From assembly GCF_016860545.1 (NCBI RefSeq), contig NZ_BNEB01000005.1, positions 868,001 to 932,000 on the forward strand: a DNA stretch of 64,000 bases. Reading direction: 5' to 3'. A model generated the notes under the pieces. The model was not told the origin of the DNA. It searched no databases and saw only the letters and a list, made by a program, of their open reading frames with translations. Shown one piece after another: positions 1 through 8,276 of the stretch. This stretch comes from Streptomyces asoensis (GTDB lineage: Bacteria > Actinomycetota > Actinomycetes > Streptomycetales > Streptomycetaceae). Both the position numbers and the translations under genes were made by a program. Numbering within the stretch: the stretch's first letter is position 1; the number at the start of each line of letters is the position of its first letter.

Positions 1-63
1 CGAGGTGTGGGTGATCGGCCGCAGGCGGGTCCCGGCGCCGCCGGACAGCACGAGAGCCTTCAT
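1..63 (-). CDS. Sugar-1-phosphate nucleotidyltransferase, N-terminal fragment
   Basis: Reverse-strand gene cut by the window edge; only the first 21 codons are present. They read MKALVLSGGAGTRLRPITHT, which holds the GGxGTRLxP nucleotide-binding signature of glucose-1-phosphate thymidylyl- or related nucleotidyltransferases. Members transfer a nucleotide to a sugar 1-phosphate to make activated sugars for glycans or antibiotics. A GGAGTGA ribosome site lies a few bases upstream of the ATG. In Streptomyces this N-terminus most resembles the StrD/DesIII-type thymidylyltransferases. The substrate cannot be told from this fragment. Confidence 0.85.
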   Translation of the reverse strand, partial: MKALVLSGGAGTRLRPITHTS

Positions 64-130
64 CGGGGTCACTCCAGCCCCGGTCGCCCGGCCGCGACCG
101 ATTCATCCGCTCGTGCGCACTGTCTGCCGG

Positions 131-316
131 TCAGTCCTCACCCCTGACAATGTTCCATTCCGCGCCGGTCTGCATCCCGGCCGTCGCGGAAGGTGCGGCG
201 GCGACGGCGGGCAGGCACGTGCGCAGCGCGGTCGACTGGCGGCGGATCCGGCGGGCCCTGGCCCAGCCGGTCTCGGCCCGGAGGATCACCGGTTGCTCCT
301 CGGTGTGCGCGGTCAC
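131..316 (-). CDS. Possible small hypothetical protein (61 aa)
   Basis: A GTG-initiated frame of 61 codons on the minus strand in the gap between the nucleotidyltransferase and the next gene. An AGAAGG stretch precedes the start at workable spacing. The product is Arg/Ala rich, lacks a signal peptide, membrane segment or motif that I recognise. It could equally be a chance frame in GC-rich DNA; the rest of the 64-390 gap shows nothing else I can support. Confidence 0.22.
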   Translation of the reverse strand: MTAHTEEQPVILRAETGWARARRIRRQSTALRTCLPAVAAAPSATAGMQTGAEWNIVRGED

Positions 317-390
317 GACGGTTCATCATCCTTCTCGGTCACAGGGCTTGTGCCCCTGGTTCAGCCGGCACCGGGGCCTGCGCTGCCGAA

Positions 391-732
391 TCAGCCGCCG
401 GAGCCCTCCTCCCAGCGGGGGCGGCGCTGGTCGGCGCTGTCCCGGCTGCCGGTGGGCCGCAGTTGGTGCGGGGTGAGGCGTTCGCCGTCCGTGGGCTCGG
501 GCATCGCGTTGGGTTCGCGGGTGCGGTGGGTCTCGTGGGCCGGGGCGGTCCCGGGCCTGCGGGGCTGTTCGTGCGGCGCCGGGGGCGCGGGCTCGCGGCT
601 GCGGACCTTGAAACCGAGCCGGAACGCCCAGATCAGACCGCCGACGAGGACGAGCCCGACGGCGATGAAGGCGACGGTGGCCAGCGCGGACCTTCCGGAT
701 GCCGCGACGAAGACGGAGGCGAAGGTGTCCAT
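391..732 (-). CDS. DUF6479-like small membrane protein
   Basis: A 113-residue protein with one membrane segment at about residues 15-37 (ALATVAFIAVGLVLVGGLIW), followed by a basic stop-transfer stretch and a long polar, proline-rich cytoplasmic or surface tail. The tail holds the LTPHQL motif and ends DQRRPRW followed by a Gly/Ser tip, a pattern I recall from the DUF6479 family of Streptomyces. Function is unknown. The ATG at 732 is chosen because coding character starts there; a longer frame upstream is antisense to the phosphatase gene. It lies just downstream of the phosphatase gene on the same strand and may share its transcript. Confidence 0.7.
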   Translation of the reverse strand: MDTFASVFVAASGRSALATVAFIAVGLVLVGGLIWAFRLGFKVRSREPAPPAPHEQPRRPGTAPAHETHRTREPNAMPEPTDGERLTPHQLRPTGSRDSADQRRPRWEEGSGG

Positions 733-782
733 GGGCGCCGGGTACCCCGTCCGTGCCGCGGGACACGTGGGGTTCCGACGGC

Positions 783-3242
783 TCAGCCGGTCGGCGTCAG
801 CTCGCTCCACACCTGCTTGCCGCCGCTGACCGGCACGGTCCCCCAGGCCTGCGACACCGCCTCCACCAGGAGGATGCCCCGGCCGCCGGTGGCCTCCCAG
901 CCGAGGCTGGCCGGCTTGACCGGGCTGCGGGGCGAGGTGTCGGTGACGGCGACCCGCAGCCGGTGGTTGACGAGGGTGAGGTCGAGGCGGACCCGGCCGT
1001 CGGTGTGCACCAGGGCGTTGGTGACCAGTTCGGACACGACGAGCAGGGCGGCGTCCAGGGTGTGCGCCGACACACCCCAGGCGCGCAGCGTGCGCCGGGT
1101 GAAGCGCCGGGCCTGGCGGGCCGCCTCGGGCACCCGCCACACGGTCCAGCCCTCGCGCAGGGGTTTGACGGCCATGCCGTCGTAGCGCATCAGCAGGAGG
1201 GCCACGTCGTCGCCGCGGTGGGCGCCGCCGAGCAGGGTGTCGGCGACGAGGCCGAGGTGGGCGGGGTCGGCGGCGGACGCGGCGCGGGCGAGGCGGTCGA
1301 GACCGGTGTCGATGTCCAGGCCGGCGGACTCCACGAGGCCGTCCGTGGTCAGGACGACGACGGCGCCGGGGACCAGGCGCAGCGGGGTCATCGGGAACTC
1401 GGCCCGGGTGACGACGCCGAGGGGCGGACCCCCGTCGGCCTCGGCGATCTCGGTCGAGCCGTCCGGGTGGCGCAGGACGGGGGGCGGGTGTCCGGCCCGG
1501 ACGCACCAGGCGGTGCCCTCCTCCATGTCGACGTCGACATAGCAGCAGGTGACGAAGAGGTCGGTCTCCAGTTCCATCAGGAGCCGGTTGGCATGGGAGA
1601 CCACGACGTCCGGCGGGTGGCCCTCGGCCGCGTAGGCGCGCAGCGCCGTGCGCATCTGGCCCATGAGGGTCGCGGCGGCGGCGCTGTGCCCCTGGACGTC
1701 GCCGATGACGAGGGCGACATGGTGGTCCGGGAGCGGGATGACGTCGTACCAGTCGCCGCCCACCTCCAGGCCCGCGGTGGCCGGGAGATAGCGGGCGACG
1801 GCCACGCCGCCGGGGAGTTCGGGCAGGCGGCGCGGGAGCAGCTGGCGCTGGAGCATGCCGACGAGTTCGTGCTCCGCGTCGAAGGCACGGGCACGCGTCA
1901 GGGCCTGTCCGGCGAGTCCGGCGAAGGCGGTGAGCAGGGCCCGTTCGTCGGGGCGGAACTCGTGCGGCTCGTCCCAGCCGATGAGGCAGACGCCGGCCGT
2001 GCGGCCGCCGGCGGAGAGCGGCAGCACACCGAGCCCGCCGGGGCCGACCTCGGCGAGGGCCGGTTCGAGGGCGGTGCCGGCGGGCCAGATACGGGCCCGG
2101 CCCTCGCGCAGGGCCGCGGCGAGGGTGGGCATGGCCCGTACGGGCGCGTCGGGCCATTCGGCGCGCCACTCCAGCTGCCACAGCTCGGGCCAGGCGTCGG
2201 GCTCGGGCGGGTCGAGGACGGTGACCACGAGCCGGTCGTTCTCCAGTTCGGCGAGCGCGATCCGGTCGGCCCGCAGCGGCTTGCGCAGGGCGGCGACGAC
2301 CGCCTGACTGACGTCGCCGACGGTGCGGGCGGTGGCGAGCGCGGTGGCCAGCCGCTGGACCCGGGAGACGTCGGTGACCTCGTCGCGCAGGGAGGAGGCG
2401 TCGGTGACGGTGCCGACGAGCCGTGCCGCGCGGTCGGCGCCGCCGGGCAGCAGCCGTCCGCGGAGCCTGAGCCACCTCGGCGGCCCGGTGGGCTGGAGCA
2501 CCCGGAACTCCAGTTCACGGTCGCCGATCGACATGTGGTCGGCCTCGACGACGGACATCAGCGAGGGCAGGTCCTCGGGGACGGTGAGTCCGAGGAGGGT
2601 CTCGACCCGCCCGTCGAAGTCGGCCCGGCCCATCCCGAACAGGTCCAGGATCTCGTCGCCGACCTCGACGCGGCCGGTGTCCATGGCCAGGCTGAACGCG
2701 TCCGGGTGCGGTCGGCCGTCCTCGGCGGTGACGGCCGGGGCGAGGAGCGCGACGGCGTCGGCGACCAGGCGCAGGCAGGCCCGGTCGTCGGGGCCGAAGC
2801 CGCCGGGGTGCTCGCGCACGGCGAGCAGGCAGCCGCCCCTGCCGTCCCGCACGGGCAGGACGGCCAGGTGGACGGCGCCCGCGGGCGTGCGCTGTGCCGG
2901 GGGGTGGTCGGCCGCACCGGCGAGGTCCTCGGGGCCCAGCCACACCGGCCGGTCGGCGCGCAGGGCGGCGGCGACCGGCGAGTCCCCGTCGAGCGGGTAG
3001 TCCTCGCGCAGGCCGTACAGGGTCCTCGGCGCGCCGGCCGAGTCGACCAGCCGGAGCAGCCGGCCCTGCGCCGGCGTGTAGAGCGCGGCGAGGGCCGCGC
3101 CCGCGAAGACGAGTGCCTGTTCCAGGGTGCGGCGCACCCGGTCGGGCGCGGCGGGATCGGCTCTGATCGCCTCGAGTGCGATTTCGGCGCGCGGGGGTCC
3201 CGTTCTGCGCTCCGCGGCACCCTCACTGACCACGTCCGCCAT
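783..3242 (-). CDS. GAF/PAS SpoIIE-type PP2C phosphatase with C-terminal ATPase domain
   Basis: An 819-residue signalling protein. The order is an N-terminal GAF-like region (about 25-185), a PAS-like region (185-290), a second GAF domain (about 290-455), a SpoIIE/RsbU-type PP2C phosphatase with GGDWYD near 490 and GDVQGHS some 20 residues later (metal-binding Asp residues), and a C-terminal RsbW-like HATPase domain with the N-box SELVTNALVH near 735 and a late GGRGILLV box. Such proteins dephosphorylate STAS anti-anti-sigma factors and bind or phosphorylate them through the kinase domain, controlling sigma-factor release. No membrane segment is seen, so the sensor is cytoplasmic. GAGG lies seven bases before the ATG. 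Divergent from the ram cluster; the signal and partner are unknown. Confidence 0.9.
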   Translation of the reverse strand: MADVVSEGAAERRTGPPRAEIALEAIRADPAAPDRVRRTLEQALVFAGAALAALYTPAQGRLLRLVDSAGAPRTLYGLREDYPLDGDSPVAAALRADRPVWLGPEDLAGAADHPPAQRTPAGAVHLAVLPVRDGRGGCLLAVREHPGGFGPDDRACLRLVADAVALLAPAVTAEDGRPHPDAFSLAMDTGRVEVGDEILDLFGMGRADFDGRVETLLGLTVPEDLPSLMSVVEADHMSIGDRELEFRVLQPTGPPRWLRLRGRLLPGGADRAARLVGTVTDASSLRDEVTDVSRVQRLATALATARTVGDVSQAVVAALRKPLRADRIALAELENDRLVVTVLDPPEPDAWPELWQLEWRAEWPDAPVRAMPTLAAALREGRARIWPAGTALEPALAEVGPGGLGVLPLSAGGRTAGVCLIGWDEPHEFRPDERALLTAFAGLAGQALTRARAFDAEHELVGMLQRQLLPRRLPELPGGVAVARYLPATAGLEVGGDWYDVIPLPDHHVALVIGDVQGHSAAAATLMGQMRTALRAYAAEGHPPDVVVSHANRLLMELETDLFVTCCYVDVDMEEGTAWCVRAGHPPPVLRHPDGSTEIAEADGGPPLGVVTRAEFPMTPLRLVPGAVVVLTTDGLVESAGLDIDTGLDRLARAASAADPAHLGLVADTLLGGAHRGDDVALLLMRYDGMAVKPLREGWTVWRVPEAARQARRFTRRTLRAWGVSAHTLDAALLVVSELVTNALVHTDGRVRLDLTLVNHRLRVAVTDTSPRSPVKPASLGWEATGGRGILLVEAVSQAWGTVPVSGGKQVWSELTPTG

Positions 3243-3454
3243 TACAGCGCCTCGGGTCCCGGGGCGCAGCCCCTGTGGCCGTTCGGCGAGCGCCGGGCGG
3301 GGCGGCGAGGGCGGTTCGTGCTCGAAACGGATCGAACATGTCTTTACTCATGCGTTCCGCACAGGGATGTCGTGACAGGCGTGACTGTCCGCGCCCCTCC
3401 TCCCCTTGCGAGTCTCTTGTCAGGGCCACGCAAGCCGTGACACGGAGGGGACGC

Positions 3455-6136
3455 ATGGACAAGCGGTACGAGGTGTACGCGCTGGCGGACGCGCACTTCT
3501 ACGAGACACCCGACCGGCTGACCGGCGACGGGCCCGCTCCGCTGTTCGACACGGCCCTGCGCCCGGTCCCCAGCGGCTGGACGTCGGCGCGGACGGGCGA
3601 CTGGCTGGCCCTGACTCCGCTCGCCGCGGACGGGTCCCCGGTGGCCGGCCCCGCCCAGGGCTGGAAGATCCACGCCTCGGCCACCCGGGCGAACGCGGAC
3701 GACGTCGCACGCATCGTGTGGGACTACTGCGTCCCGCGGCGCATCCCCTTCAAGTTCGTGCCGGGCCCGCACCTGCTGCATCTGCGCAACACCAAGTACG
3801 CGGGCCGCGACACCAGCGGCAAGTTCGTCACGGTCTACCCGGGCGACGAGGAGCGGTTGCACACGGTGCTGCGCGAGCTGGGCGCGCTGCTGGAGGGCTT
3901 CGAGGGCCCCTACATCCTGACCGACCTGCGCTGGGGCGAGGGTCCCCTCTACGTCCGCTACGGCGCGTTCGCACGCAGGTACGTCGTCGACGACCGGGGC
4001 TCGCTCGTGCTCGCGGTGCTCGACGGCGAAGGGACCCTGGTCCCGGACCGGCGGGCGCCCTCCTTCCAGGTGCCGGAGTGGGTGACGCTGCCCCCCTTCC
4101 TGGAGCCGCACCTGGCCGCCCGCAACACGACGACGGTGGGCGAGCTGCCCTACCGCATCGAGAAGGCGCTGCACTTCTCCAACGGCGGCGGGGTCTACGC
4201 GGGCACCGACACCCGGGACGGGCGCAAGGTGGTCCTGAAGGAGGGCCGCCCGCACGCCGGCCTGGCCGCGGACGGCGCGGACGCGATCACCCGGCTGGAG
4301 CGGGAGAAGCACGCCCTGGAGGCGGTGGCGGGCACCGGGGTGGTGCCCGAGGTGCGGGACTGGTTCACCCTGGGCGACCACCGCTTCCTGGTGATGGACC
4401 TGGTCGAGGGCCGGCCGCTCAACGCGTTCTTCGCCGAACGGCATCCGCTGCTGTGCCCGGACCCCGACCCCGGGGCCGTCGCCGCCTACACACGGTGGGC
4501 GGTACGGGTCCACCGGTCGGTGGAGCGGGCGGTGGAGAAGGTGCACGCGCGCGGGATCGTCTTCAACGACCTGCACGTCTTCAACATCATGGTCGCGCCG
4601 GACGACGAGTCGGTGTTCCTCATCGACTTCGAGGCGGCGGCGCCGATCGGGGAGAACGGCCGGCAGATCGTGGCCCACCCGGGCTTCTTCGCACCGCCCG
4701 ACCGGCGCGGCGCCGATGTCGACCGCTACGCGCTGGCGTGTCTGCGGCTCGCGCTGTTCCTTCCGGTCACCACGTTGTTCGTGGTCGACCGGGGCAAGGC
4801 GGCGCATCTCGCCGAGGTGATCGCCGAGCAGTTCCCCGACGTGCCCCGGGAGTTCCTGGACGCGGCGGTCGCCGAGATCACCCGGGACATTCCCTCCGGT
4901 GCGCCGGCGACGGGCGGGAGCGGTCCGGCCGCGCCGCCGCGGTCCGCCGTCCGGCTGCCCGCGGCACCGGCCTTCCGGGTGGAGCCGGGCGACTGGCCGC
5001 ACAGCCGCGACTCCATGGTCAAGGCGATCCTCGCGTCGGCGACCCCGGAACGCGACGACCGGCTCTTCCCCGGGGACGTCGCGCAGTTCTCCGACGGCGG
5101 CGGTCTCGGCCTGGCGCACGGGGCGGCCGGCGTGCTGTACGCGCTGCGGGCGACCGGCGCCGAACGCTTCGACGACGGCGAGCGCTGGCTCCTCGACCGC
5201 ACCGCGCCGGCCCCGACGGGCACTCCCCTGGGCCTGTACGACGGCCTCGCGGGCGTCGCCCACGTCCTGGAGCTGCTCGGTCACCGCGGGCGGGCGCTCG
5301 ACCTGGTCGACGGCATCCTGCGCGAGCGGTGGCAGAACCTCTCCTCGGACCTGCACGGCGGACTGGCCGGACTGGGCCTCGTCCTCGGCGACCTCGCCCG
5401 CCGTACCGGTGAGCCGGAGCTGCGCGAGCGGGCCGCCGAGGCCGCCGACATCGTCGTACGGCGGCTCGGCGAACCGGTGCCCGGGACGGCCCGGCGGCAG
5501 CGGGCCGGACTGCTGCGCGGTGCGAGCGGCCCCGCCCTCTTCCTGCTCCGGCAGTACGAGGAGACGGGCGAGCGACGGCTGCTGGAGGCGGCGGGCGTCG
5601 CCCTGCACCGGGACCTTGCGGCCTGCGTGGAGCGCGAGGGGGGTGCGGTGGAGGTCGACGAGGGGTGGCGCACCCTGCCGTACCTCGGGGACGGAAGCGT
5701 GGGCGTGGGACTGGTCCTCGACGACCACGCCGTCCATGTCCCTTACGGCGAGCCGGAGTTCGAGCGGTCTCGCGCCGGCATCCGCACCGCCGCCACCTCC
5801 CGCTTCTACGCGCAGCCCGGCCTCTTCCAGGGCCGCGCCGGGATGATCCTGCATCTCGCGCGCACCACCGCCCCGGACGCGCCCCGGGCACGGCTGGACG
5901 GGCAGATCGCCGCGCTGGGCTGGTTCTCGATGCCCTACCAGGGCCAGCTCGCCTTCCCCGGACACCAGATGATGCGGCTGTCCATGGATCTCGGGACCGG
6001 CACCGCGGGCTGTCTGCTCGCCCTGGCCGCCGCTCTCGACCCGGACGGCACGGGCGCCGACGCGCACCTGCCGTTCCTCCCGCCGCCGCACCGGCGGCCC
6101 TCGGACGCGGCTCCGCGGCAACCGACGGAGTCGTGA
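3455..6136 (+). CDS. ramC: Class III lanthionine synthetase RamC/AmfT-like (LanKC)
   Basis: An 893-residue enzyme that phosphorylates, dehydrates and cyclises the SapB-type precursor encoded just downstream. The N-terminal third is the phosphoSer/Thr lyase region. A Ser/Thr kinase domain follows with the ATP-binding lysine in VVLKEG (about residue 260), catalytic loop FNDLHVFN (near 370) and DFE metal motif (near 390). From about 545 there is a LanC-like cyclase with repeated G-x-x-G helices (GLYDGLAGVAH, HGGLAGLGL, GLFQGRAGM). The Cys/Cys-His zinc ligands of class I, II and IV cyclases are not visible, which marks class III. GGAGGGG precedes the ATG at 3455. It is the first gene of ramC-S-A-B. 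The fit of gene order, domain order and precursor leaves little doubt. Confidence 0.95.
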   Translation: MDKRYEVYALADAHFYETPDRLTGDGPAPLFDTALRPVPSGWTSARTGDWLALTPLAADGSPVAGPAQGWKIHASATRANADDVARIVWDYCVPRRIPFKFVPGPHLLHLRNTKYAGRDTSGKFVTVYPGDEERLHTVLRELGALLEGFEGPYILTDLRWGEGPLYVRYGAFARRYVVDDRGSLVLAVLDGEGTLVPDRRAPSFQVPEWVTLPPFLEPHLAARNTTTVGELPYRIEKALHFSNGGGVYAGTDTRDGRKVVLKEGRPHAGLAADGADAITRLEREKHALEAVAGTGVVPEVRDWFTLGDHRFLVMDLVEGRPLNAFFAERHPLLCPDPDPGAVAAYTRWAVRVHRSVERAVEKVHARGIVFNDLHVFNIMVAPDDESVFLIDFEAAAPIGENGRQIVAHPGFFAPPDRRGADVDRYALACLRLALFLPVTTLFVVDRGKAAHLAEVIAEQFPDVPREFLDAAVAEITRDIPSGAPATGGSGPAAPPRSAVRLPAAPAFRVEPGDWPHSRDSMVKAILASATPERDDRLFPGDVAQFSDGGGLGLAHGAAGVLYALRATGAERFDDGERWLLDRTAPAPTGTPLGLYDGLAGVAHVLELLGHRGRALDLVDGILRERWQNLSSDLHGGLAGLGLVLGDLARRTGEPELRERAAEAADIVVRRLGEPVPGTARRQRAGLLRGASGPALFLLRQYEETGERRLLEAAGVALHRDLAACVEREGGAVEVDEGWRTLPYLGDGSVGVGLVLDDHAVHVPYGEPEFERSRAGIRTAATSRFYAQPGLFQGRAGMILHLARTTAPDAPRARLDGQIAALGWFSMPYQGQLAFPGHQMMRLSMDLGTGTAGCLLALAAALDPDGTGADAHLPFLPPPHRRPSDAAPRQPTES

Positions 6137-6195
6137 CGCAACCCGTCCCCACGGGATGTGACATCCAACCGATGAACCCGACGAAAGGACACACC

Positions 6196-6312
6196 ATGGC
6201 CCTGCTCGACCTTCAGACGATGGAATCCGACGAGCACACCGGGGGCGGCGGCAACAGCACCGTGAGCCTGCTCTCCTGCGTCAGCGCGACGAGCGTGCTG
6301 CTCTGTCTGTGA
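6196..6312 (+). CDS. ramS: SapB/AmfS-type class III lanthipeptide precursor
   Basis: A 38-residue precursor of a morphogenetic surfactant peptide that helps hyphae leave the water surface. The leader carries LLDLQ (residues 3-7), the class III recognition motif bound by the synthetase. The core holds two consecutive Ser-xx-Ser-xxx-Cys motifs, S21/S24/C28 and S30/S33/C37, the pattern that becomes two labionin or lanthionine rings; the ring residues are hydrophobic as in SapB. A Gly run (residues 16-19) separates leader and core, longer than in the SapB precursor as I recall it. AAAGGAC is the ribosome site. It starts 59 bases after the synthetase gene and is followed by a strong hairpin. Confidence 0.95.
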   Translation: MALLDLQTMESDEHTGGGGNSTVSLLSCVSATSVLLCL

Positions 6313-6362
6313 TCCTCCGGCACGTCTGACGCGCTCGGCGCGCACGCCGTGCCGACCGCTCC

Positions 6363-6395
6363 GGGCGGTCCGCTCCCCCAGGGGGCGGGCCGCCC
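6363..6395 (+). terminator. Hairpin between precursor and exporter genes
   Basis: GGGCGGTCCGCTCCCCC pairs with GGGGGCGGGCCGCCC around a single-base turn, giving a very stable GC hairpin with small internal mismatches. There is no T run. Placed between the precursor and ABC genes it could protect the short precursor message or partly terminate it, so that precursor exceeds exporter; that role is inferred. Confidence 0.6.
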
Positions 6396-6455
6396 GTAGC
6401 CCGGTCCTCCCGGGCCCGCCGCAGGAAACGGAACCTCCGAAACGTACGGGAGCGG

Positions 6456-8276
6456 ATGCCGATGGACCGGACGACCGGCGAGCTGCTCGGCTCGGCGACC
6501 CGGCACGGCGGGCCGCGCCCCGCCGCCCTGGCGCTGCTGGGCGTGACCGCGACCGGTGCCTCGCTGCTCCTGCCCGCCGCCCTGGGCCGGGCCCTCGACC
6601 TGCTGCTCGCCGGCGGCGGCGCGACCCCCTGGGTGCTGTGCTGCGCCGGCCTCGCCCTGCTGCTGACCCTGCTCGACGCGGGCGAGACCGTCCTCACCGG
6701 CACCCTCGACGCCAAGACCACCGCCTTCCTGCGCCACCGGGCCCTCGGTCACGTCCTGGCCCTCGGTCCCCGCGCCACCGCCCGCTTCGAGGCCGGGGAC
6801 CTCGTCGCGCGGGTCGTCGGCGGCGCCGCCCAGGCCGGCGCGGCGCCGGGCGCCCGTGCCGCGCTCCCCGCCGCGCTCGCCGGACCCGTCGGCGCGGTGG
6901 CGGCGCTCGCCCTCATCGACCCGTGGCTCGCGGCCGTCCTGCTGACCGGCGCGCCCGTCCTCACCCTCCTGCTGCGCTCGCTGGCCAGGGACACCTCGTC
7001 GTGCGTGGCCGCGTACCTGGACGCGCAGGGACGGATCGCGGCCGCCCTCACCGAGGCGGTCGGCGGCGCGCGCACGATCCGCGCGGCCGGCACCGCAGCC
7101 CGGGACACCGCACGCGTCCTTCGGCCGCTGCCCGAGCTGTCCCGGGCGGGACGGCGCATGTGGCAGGTGCAGGGCCGGGCCGCCGCGCAGGCGACCGCGG
7201 TGGCGCCCCTGCTGCACATCGGGGTCGTCGCCGTCGCGGGCCTGCTGCTCGCCCGGCACCGGGTGTCGCCCGGCGACGTCCTCGCCGCGTCGCGTTACGC
7301 GGTCCTCGCCACGGGCGTCGGCGTCCTGGTCGGGCAGCTCTCCGGGCTGGCCCGCTCCCGGGCCGCGGCCGCCCGTCTCGGCGAGGTCCTGAACGCACCC
7401 GCGCCTTCCTACGGCACCCGCGGACTGCCCGCGGACGGTCCGGGCCGGCTGGAGCTGCGGGGCGTGAGCGCGCGCCGCGGTGACCGTGCGGTGCTGGACG
7501 GCCTCGACCTGGTCGTCCCGGGCGGGACGGCGCTCGCCGTGGTGGGCCGCTCCGGCGCGGGGAAGTCGCTGCTGGCGGCGCTGGCGGGCCGGCTCACCGA
7601 CCCGGACGCCGGCGAGGTGCTGCTGGACGGCGTCCCGCTGGCCGCCCTGCGCCGGTCCGAGCTGCGGGCGGCGATCGCGCAGGCCTTCGACCGCCCGGCC
7701 CTGCTGGGCGCCACGATCGAGGACACCGTCTCGCTCGGGAGCGCCTCCCCCGCCCGGGTCCGGGAGGCCGCGCGCGCGGCGCGCGCCGACGACTTCGTCC
7801 GCCGGCTGCCCGACGGCTACGCGACGCGCTGCGCGGACGCCCCGCACTCCGGAGGCGAGGCCCAGCGCCTCGGCCTGGCCCGGGCGTTCGCCCACGGCGG
7901 CCGGCTGATGATCCTCGACGACGCCCTCTCCAGCCTCGACACCGTCACCGAACGCCAGGTCACGCAGGCCGTGTTCGGCCGCACCACGACCGCCACCCGG
8001 CTCGTGGTGGCCCATCGCGCCTCCACGGCCGCCCGCGCCGACGCGGTGGCCTGGCTGGACGGCGGACGGGTGCGGGCCGTCGGCACCCATGCGCAGCTGT
8101 GGCGGACGGCCGCGTACCGGAAGGTGTTCGCGACGGACACCGAGAACGGCACCGGGCCGGGATCCGCCCCGCCGGCGGACACGCAGGCAGAGGCACAGGC
8201 CGAGGCGGATGCACAGGCCGAGGCGCGGGCGAACGCGCGGGCGGAGGACGGGTGCGGCCCGGTGACACGGCGGTGA
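6456..8276 (+). CDS. ramA: ABC transporter (TM plus ATPase), RamA/AmfB-like lanthipeptide exporter subunit
   Basis: A 606-residue half transporter with an N-terminal membrane domain (about residues 25-310) and an ATPase domain. Walker A is GRSGAGKS near 365, the signature is HSGGEAQRLGLARAF, Walker B is LMILDDALSSLD and the H-loop is VVAHRAS. The Walker B is followed by Asp where the catalytic Glu normally stands, so this subunit may be the weaker ATPase of a heterodimer with the next gene. The last 30 residues are an unusual Ala/Glu tract built from EAQAEA-type repeats. GGGAGCGG precedes the ATG. It would export the modified SapB-like peptide with RamB. Confidence 0.9.
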   Translation: MPMDRTTGELLGSATRHGGPRPAALALLGVTATGASLLLPAALGRALDLLLAGGGATPWVLCCAGLALLLTLLDAGETVLTGTLDAKTTAFLRHRALGHVLALGPRATARFEAGDLVARVVGGAAQAGAAPGARAALPAALAGPVGAVAALALIDPWLAAVLLTGAPVLTLLLRSLARDTSSCVAAYLDAQGRIAAALTEAVGGARTIRAAGTAARDTARVLRPLPELSRAGRRMWQVQGRAAAQATAVAPLLHIGVVAVAGLLLARHRVSPGDVLAASRYAVLATGVGVLVGQLSGLARSRAAAARLGEVLNAPAPSYGTRGLPADGPGRLELRGVSARRGDRAVLDGLDLVVPGGTALAVVGRSGAGKSLLAALAGRLTDPDAGEVLLDGVPLAALRRSELRAAIAQAFDRPALLGATIEDTVSLGSASPARVREAARAARADDFVRRLPDGYATRCADAPHSGGEAQRLGLARAFAHGGRLMILDDALSSLDTVTERQVTQAVFGRTTTATRLVVAHRASTAARADAVAWLDGGRVRAVGTHAQLWRTAAYRKVFATDTENGTGPGSAPPADTQAEAQAEADAQAEARANARAEDGCGPVTRR

